Shown piece after piece: positions 5,499-8,649 of a stretch of DNA of 8,649 nt (the first letter of the stretch is position 1; each line of letters begins with the position of its first letter). The notes beneath the pieces were generated by a model. That model was not told the origin of the DNA. It worked only from the letters and a program-made list of their open reading frames with translations, and did not search any database. Source of the DNA: an uncultured Verrucomicrobiota bacterium (lineage in GTDB: Bacteria; Verrucomicrobiota; Verrucomicrobiia; Chthoniobacterales; SZAS-18); assembly GCA_937871685.1 (NCBI GenBank), contig CALMOL010000516.1:1-8649 (forward strand), in the 5' to 3' direction. A program made the position numbers and the translations under genes.

Positions 5499-7043
5499 TC
5501 ACGCCGGCAGCTCCGCCGCGGCGGGGACCACGCGGTCGAGCACCTTGGCGCTCGACAGCACGCCGGGCACGCCCGCGCCGGGGTGGGTGCCGGCGCCGGC
5601 GAAGTAGAGGCCGCGCACGTCCTCGCTTGCGTTGTGCGGGCGGAACCACGCGCTCTGCGTGAGGATGGGCTCGAACTGGAAGGCGCTGCCGGCCCAGGCG
5701 TCGAGGTCGCGCTCGAAGTCGAGCGGGGTCATGATGCGCTTCGTGACGATGTGCTTGCGCAGGTCCGGGCAGAGCGACGGGATTTCCAGCGAGGCGAGGA
5801 TGGCGTCGGCGTAGCGATCCTTGATGGATTCCCAGTCCTGGCCGCCGAGGAGATTCGGCACGGGCGAGAGGACGTAGAAGCATTCGTGACCGGGCGGCGC
5901 GAGCGAGGGATCGGTGCGCGTCGGCGCGTGGAGGTAGAGCGAGAAATCCTCCGCGAGGTGCTTTTTCTTGAAGATGTCGGCGAGCAATTCCTCGTAGCGC
6001 GGCCCGAGCACAATGGTGTGGTGGGCGAGGTGCTCGTAGGTGCGGTTGGTGCCGAAGTAGAGGACGAACAGGCCCATCGAGTAGCGCATCTTTTCCAGGC
6101 GGCGGTCGGTCCACTTGTGACGCCAGCGCGGAGCGACGAGCTTCCGGTAGGTGTTGGCCACGTCTCCGTTGGAGACGACCACGCGCGCCGGGAAATGCCG
6201 GCCGTCCGCGACGCGCACGCCGGTGACCTCGTGATCCTCCACGGTGATTTCCTCGGCGCGGCAATCGAGGTGCAGCCGGCCGCCCATACGCTCGAATAAT
6301 CCGATCAGCGCCCGCACGATCGCGCCCGTGCCGCCGAGCGCGGAGTGGACGCCCCACTTTCGCTCGAGGTAGTGGATCATCGAGTAGATCGACGAGGACT
6401 GGAACGGGTTGCCGCCGATGAGCAGCGGGTGGAACGAGAACACCTGCCGCAGCGCCGGGTCCTGGAAGAAACCGGAGGTGAGCCGATAAACGCTTTGGTC
6501 GGCGCGCAGCCGCGCGAGGTCCGGCGCGATCTTCGCCATGTCCCACAGCGAGGAGAACGGCCGGTCGGCGAGGTCGGTGAAGGCGCGGTCGAAGATAGCC
6601 CGCGAGCGTGCGACGAAGCCGTGGTAAGCGGCCTTGTCGGCGGGATTGAACTTGTCGATTTCGGCGAGGATCTCGGCCTCGTCGCCCGTGTATTCGAAGG
6701 CGCGGCCATCGTGGAAGACGATGCGGTAATACGGCCGGCACTCCACGATGCGGACGTGGTCTTCCATGCGCTCGCCGTTGAGCGCGAAGAGTTCCTCCAG
6801 CAGGAACGGCGCGGTGATGATGGTGGGGCCGGCGTCGAAGGTGAAGCCGTCCTGCTCATAAACGTAGGCCCGGCCGCCGGGGCGGTCGCGCATCTCCAGC
6901 AGGTCCACCGCGTAGCCGCGCGCCTGGAGGCGGATGGCGGAGGCGATCCCGCCGAAGCCCGAGCCGATCACCACGGCGCGGGGGCGAGCCGTGCGGGCCG
7001 CCAAGGACAGGGGAGAAAGGGCGGGCGGCGCGGAGGCGGACAT
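5499..7043 (-). CDS. crtI: Phytoene desaturase (lycopene-forming, CrtI type)
   Basis: An FAD-dependent membrane-associated desaturase that, in its Pantoea relatives, converts phytoene to lycopene in four steps. The protein is 514 aa, slightly longer than the family because of a roughly 20-residue N-terminal extension. Seen: the Rossmann motif VIGSGFGG (25-32) with Glu50 ending the second strand, RPGGRAYVYE (54-63), FTFDAGPTIIT (67-77), then long stretches that parallel Pantoea CrtI as I recall it (FSFHPLLIGGNPFQSSSIYS, LFVLYFGTNRTYEHLAHHT, FEPILTQSAWFRPHNAS) and the C-terminal FAD-closing GAGTHPGAGVPGV (483-495). This similarity favours C40 phytoene over the C30 CrtN substrate. The ATG at 7043 has no Shine-Dalgarno; the upstream leader (7044-7108) is followed by a large inverted repeat. 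It heads the probable crtI-hicB-hicA-crtB unit. Confidence 0.95.
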   Translation of the reverse strand: MSASAPPALSPLSLAARTARPRAVVIGSGFGGIASAIRLQARGYAVDLLEMRDRPGGRAYVYEQDGFTFDAGPTIITAPFLLEELFALNGERMEDHVRIVECRPYYRIVFHDGRAFEYTGDEAEILAEIDKFNPADKAAYHGFVARSRAIFDRAFTDLADRPFSSLWDMAKIAPDLARLRADQSVYRLTSGFFQDPALRQVFSFHPLLIGGNPFQSSSIYSMIHYLERKWGVHSALGGTGAIVRALIGLFERMGGRLHLDCRAEEITVEDHEVTGVRVADGRHFPARVVVSNGDVANTYRKLVAPRWRHKWTDRRLEKMRYSMGLFVLYFGTNRTYEHLAHHTIVLGPRYEELLADIFKKKHLAEDFSLYLHAPTRTDPSLAPPGHECFYVLSPVPNLLGGQDWESIKDRYADAILASLEIPSLCPDLRKHIVTKRIMTPLDFERDLDAWAGSAFQFEPILTQSAWFRPHNASEDVRGLYFAGAGTHPGAGVPGVLSSAKVLDRVVPAAAELPA

Positions 7044-7108
7044 GAGGCGCGCACGGTAAAGGCAGGGCGCGTGTTGTCAGGCCGGTGGACGCGGCAGACG
7101 GGGGGAAG

Positions 7109-7250
7109 CCACAGATTTACGCAGATTAAAGGAGATTAAGGGTGACTGGACCGCGCGCGGATTCCCAAGTCGAGCCTTGGAGAAGGCGACCTGCACACCG
7201 ACGCTCGACCCGGTTTTCCTTAATCTCCTTTAATCTGCGTAAATCTGTGG
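7109..7250. repeat. 142-bp palindromic element with perfect 33-bp inverted arms
   Basis: 7109-7141 and 7218-7250 are exact reverse complements (33 of 33) around a 76-base GC-rich centre. Each arm is three 10-bp units: cagatttacg (7112-7121), cagattaaag (7122-7131), gagattaagg (7132-7141). The arms are 13 of 33 G/C, much lower than their surroundings. The centre holds further short pairs (gtcgagc 7169-7175 with gctcgac 7203-7209; ccaag 7165-7169 with cttgg 7176-7180). It begins 13 bases past the moaD stop and ends 65 bases before the crtI start, so it probably separates the two transcription units; no T-run marks a classical terminator. CCACAGATTTACGCAGATT-like repeats are, from memory, widespread in environmental bacterial genomes. 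Confidence 0.95.
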
Positions 7251-7263
7251 TTTACCTCGGGCC

Positions 7264-7509
7264 TCAGCCGCCCTGCACCGGCGGCATCACGCTGACCACG
7301 TCACTCTCGGCGAGGGCGTGATCACGGGCGGCGTATTCGTCGTTCACGGCGAGCAGCAGGTGGGCGTCCCATTCGGCCAGCGCGGGATGGCGTGCGAAGA
7401 CACGCGCCAGCAGGGCGCCAAGCGTTTCGCCCGCGGCGCATTCCCAGGCCTCCTCGGCGAGGCCGGCCGCGTCGCGCAGGCGCGAGTAGTATTCGACGGT
7501 CACGGACAT
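7264..7509 (-). CDS. moaD: Molybdopterin synthase sulfur-carrier subunit (MoaD family)
   Basis: An 81-aa ubiquitin-like sulfur carrier. The C-terminal Gly-Gly (80-81) would be adenylated and thiocarboxylated, then donate sulfur with MoaE to make molybdopterin for the molybdenum cofactor. Seen: an N-terminal strand VTVEYYSRLRDAAGL (3-17, the MoaD-like pattern), GETLGALLARVFARHPAL (27-44), LLLAVNDEYA (51-60), and DVVSVMPPVQGG at the end, where 'D.V...PPV.GG' is the family signature. The ATG at 7509 is chosen for family length; the frame stays open far upstream through the hpt gene, but that part is only a shadow. It follows hpt by five bases, so it is probably co-transcribed and possibly coupled. 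No moaE or other Moco gene is in the window. A ThiS-like or other sulfur-carrier role is a weaker alternative. Confidence 0.9.
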   Translation of the reverse strand: MSVTVEYYSRLRDAAGLAEEAWECAAGETLGALLARVFARHPALAEWDAHLLLAVNDEYAARDHALAESDVVSVMPPVQGG

Positions 7510-7514
7510 GGCGG

Positions 7515-8105
7515 TCAGGATGGGCTGGGAACTTCCTCGGGCGACGCTCCCGCGGGCGCATCCAAGCCGGCGCGAATCACGTCGGGGTGAAGCACGGCGA
7601 TGCAGGGAAGGTTGCGGTATTTTTCCTGGAAATCGAGGCCGTAGCCGACCACGAACTCGTCGCCGATGTCGAAGCCGACGTAGTCGGCGTCGATGGCCAC
7701 GGTGCGCTCCTTGCGCTTGCGCAGGAGCACGCAGGTCTTCACCGAGAGCGCGCCGAGGCCGCCGAGCTTGGCGGCGACGGCCTCCAGCGTGAGGCCGGAG
7801 TCGAGGATGTCGTCGAGAATCAGGGCGTGGCGGCCGGCCACGTCGGGGAGGGAGATTTGGTCGAAGGTCACGCGGCCGCTGCTCTCGGTGCCGCCGTGGT
7901 AGGAAGCCACCGACACGCAGTCCACGCGCAGCGGCAGCGGGATGCGGCGCAGGAGGTCGCCCATGAACATGAAGGAGCCGTTGAGCACCGCGATCACCGT
8001 GAGGTCCTTGCCGCGGTAGTCGTCCGTGATCCGCGCGGCGATCTCGTCCAGGCGGGCGAGGATGGTGGACTCGTGGAGAAGCGTGCGGGCGAGGTCGCGG
8101 AACAT
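7515..8105 (-). CDS. hpt: Hypoxanthine phosphoribosyltransferase
   Basis: A cytosolic purine-salvage enzyme that joins hypoxanthine (often also guanine) to PRPP, giving IMP or GMP and diphosphate. The 196 aa are slightly longer than the usual bacterial 175-185 because of a C-terminal Pro/Ser/Glu tail after about residue 180. Seen: the diphosphate loop VLNGSFMF (40-47), the flexible-loop VASYHGGTESSG (66-77) with its Ser-Tyr pair, the PRPP-binding ALILDDILDSGLTL (94-107) with adjacent acidic residues Asp98-Asp99, Lys123 in SVKTCVLL as the base-contacting Lys position, and ADYVGFDIGDEFVVGYGLDFQEKYRNLP (140-167), the purine-stacking and C-terminal signature. The ATG at 8105 has no Shine-Dalgarno but gives family length. 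It is divergent from the membrane-protein gene at 8267 across a repeat-bearing gap. Confidence 0.95.
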   Translation of the reverse strand: MFRDLARTLLHESTILARLDEIAARITDDYRGKDLTVIAVLNGSFMFMGDLLRRIPLPLRVDCVSVASYHGGTESSGRVTFDQISLPDVAGRHALILDDILDSGLTLEAVAAKLGGLGALSVKTCVLLRKRKERTVAIDADYVGFDIGDEFVVGYGLDFQEKYRNLPCIAVLHPDVIRAGLDAPAGASPEEVPSPS

Positions 8106-8134
8106 GGGGCGGGCGGCGGGGAGCCGAGTAGATC

Positions 8135-8172
8135 GTGAATCGTGAATGGTGAGCCGAGCGCAGCGAGACAGC
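8135..8172 (+). repeat. Composite dispersed repeat joining two sequences found elsewhere in the window
   Basis: 8135-8152 (18 nt) is identical to 3955-3972, the GTGAATC-unit arm between the acyltransferase gene and crtB. It overlaps by two bases with 8151-8172 (22 nt), which is the exact reverse complement of 2947-2968 inside the MITE-like element. Here the 7-bp-unit arm is unpaired: no complementary arm is present nearby. It lies in the divergent 161-base gap between hpt and the gene at 8267, where I see no convincing promoter. Confidence 0.85.
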
Positions 8173-8266
8173 TAGGGCGAGTGGAGCAATCGTCCAATGA
8201 TCGCCGTGGGTCGCTGCCGGGAATTCGGTTTGCTTCCGGGGAAAGGCCGCGGTGAGTTCCGCGCGC

Positions 8267-8649
8267 ATGCCGGCCATCGCTTCTCCTCCTTCCGCGGATC
8301 GGGCCGGGCTGGAGTTGCCGCCGGTCGTGACAGCCAAGCTGAGCGAAGCGCGGGGGCGCTTCACGCGGGCCGAGTTGCTCGCGGCCGGCTGGAGGATGCT
8401 GCTTGTCGCGGCGCTGGGGCTGCTGGCGTGGGGCGGGGGGAATTTCTTGCGCGGACTGCCGCCGTGGCAGCCGGGGGCGGCGCTCGTCGCCCTGGTGGTC
8501 TGGATCGCCGGAACGGCGGCCTGGGCGGCCCTGCGCGCGCCAAGTTCCGCGCAGGCGGCGATGCGGCTCGACCAATTGGCCGGCACGCGTGATCGCTTTG
8601 CCACGGCGCTGGCTTTCGCCGCGCGGCCCCGTGCCGGCCGGTGGGAGGC
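8267..8649 (+). CDS. Unrecognised two-helix membrane protein, 3' end outside window
   Basis: An open frame of 127 complete codons runs off the window end. From the ATG at 8267 it encodes a polar leader (1-42, with LSEARGRFTRAELLAAGWR at 25-43), a hydrophobic segment MLLVAALGLLAWGGGNFL (about 44-61), a short loop LPPWQPG, and a second helix AALVALVVWIAGTAAWAAL (about 71-89). Then follows AMRLDQLAGTRDRFATALAFA (98-118), an amphipathic 'LD...G.RDRF.TAL' stretch. This layout recalls the N-terminus of large DUF4175-like or similar membrane proteins in which a helical hairpin precedes a long extracytoplasmic part, but I cannot confirm the family from the fragment. The frame is open back to 8201 and a GTG at 8252 is an alternative start. 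Codon use is GC3-rich like neighbouring genes. It is divergent from hpt. Confidence 0.7.
   Translation, partial: MPAIASPPSADRAGLELPPVVTAKLSEARGRFTRAELLAAGWRMLLVAALGLLAWGGGNFLRGLPPWQPGAALVALVVWIAGTAAWAALRAPSSAQAAMRLDQLAGTRDRFATALAFAARPRAGRWE

Noticed and set aside
5499..7043. CrtN (C30 diapophytoene desaturase) instead of CrtI
   Set aside because: Long stretches resemble Pantoea-type CrtI as I recall it, so C40 is preferred, although substrate cannot be proved from sequence.
7060..7090. CTGACA with a weak -10-like TACCGT upstream of crtI as a sigma-70 promoter
   Set aside because: The -10 matches only about half the consensus and many such pairs occur by chance.
5439..7139. Long plus-strand open frames opposite crtI
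   Set aside because: These are antisense shadows typical of GC-rich genes; crtI is unmistakable on the minus strand.
7109..7250. Classical rho-independent terminator
   Set aside because: The 33-bp stems and 76-base loop are far larger than a terminator and no T-run follows on either strand.
7510..8604. Long minus-strand open frame continuing upstream of moaD, suggesting a 446-aa fusion
   Set aside because: The upstream part overlaps hpt in another frame, runs through repeats and into the divergent gene, is Arg/Pro-rich and shows no domain; only the last 81 residues are MoaD.

Overview
This is a GC-rich, densely coded bacterial chromosome segment dominated by a carotenoid gene cluster on the minus strand. 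Three things suggest, but do not prove, a verrucomicrobial host (Opitutales-like): the GC-rich codon use, the near absence of Shine-Dalgarno sequences, and long inverted repeats in almost every intergenic gap. Planctomycetota or another GC-rich phylum remains possible. No rRNA, tRNA, CRISPR array, integrase or transposase gene is visible.

Layout on the plus-strand coordinate: (1) 3-1253 (+), the 3' part of a probably exported protein with a FlgD-like Ig domain. (2) 1254-1451, a convergent gap holding a purine-rich inverted repeat. (3) 1452-2675 (-), a membrane GT2 glycosyltransferase of the carotenoid-tailoring type. (4) 2676-3195, a 520-base non-coding gap with nested inverted repeats, including a MITE-like 211-bp element. 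(5) 3196-3945 (-), a PlsC-type acyltransferase. (6) A gap with an inverted repeat built from a 7-bp unit; this repeat also supplies the last codons and stop of crtB. (7) 4048-4941 (-) crtB, 4938-5159 (-) hicA, 5201-5467 (-) hicB and 5499-7043 (-) crtI, with spacings of -4, 41 and 31 bases, so they look like one transcription unit. (8) 7044-7263, a gap with a 142-bp element that has perfect 33-bp inverted arms. (9) 7264-7509 (-) moaD and 7515-8105 (-) hpt, 5 bases apart. (10) 8106-8266, a divergent gap carrying a composite repeat. (11) 8267 to the window end (+), the start of an unrecognised two-helix membrane protein.

Functional reading: CrtB condenses two GGPP to phytoene, and CrtI, which is close to the Pantoea-type four-step desaturase, converts it to lycopene. 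The downstream GT2 and acyltransferase suggest that the end product is a glycosylated and acylated carotenoid, but no cyclase, hydratase or ketolase is present here to name it. Two points stand out. A type II toxin-antitoxin pair, hicBA, sits inside the crt operon with the hicA stop overlapping the crtB start. Four different intergenic inverted repeats share one design: each arm is a short tandem array of a 7-10 bp unit.
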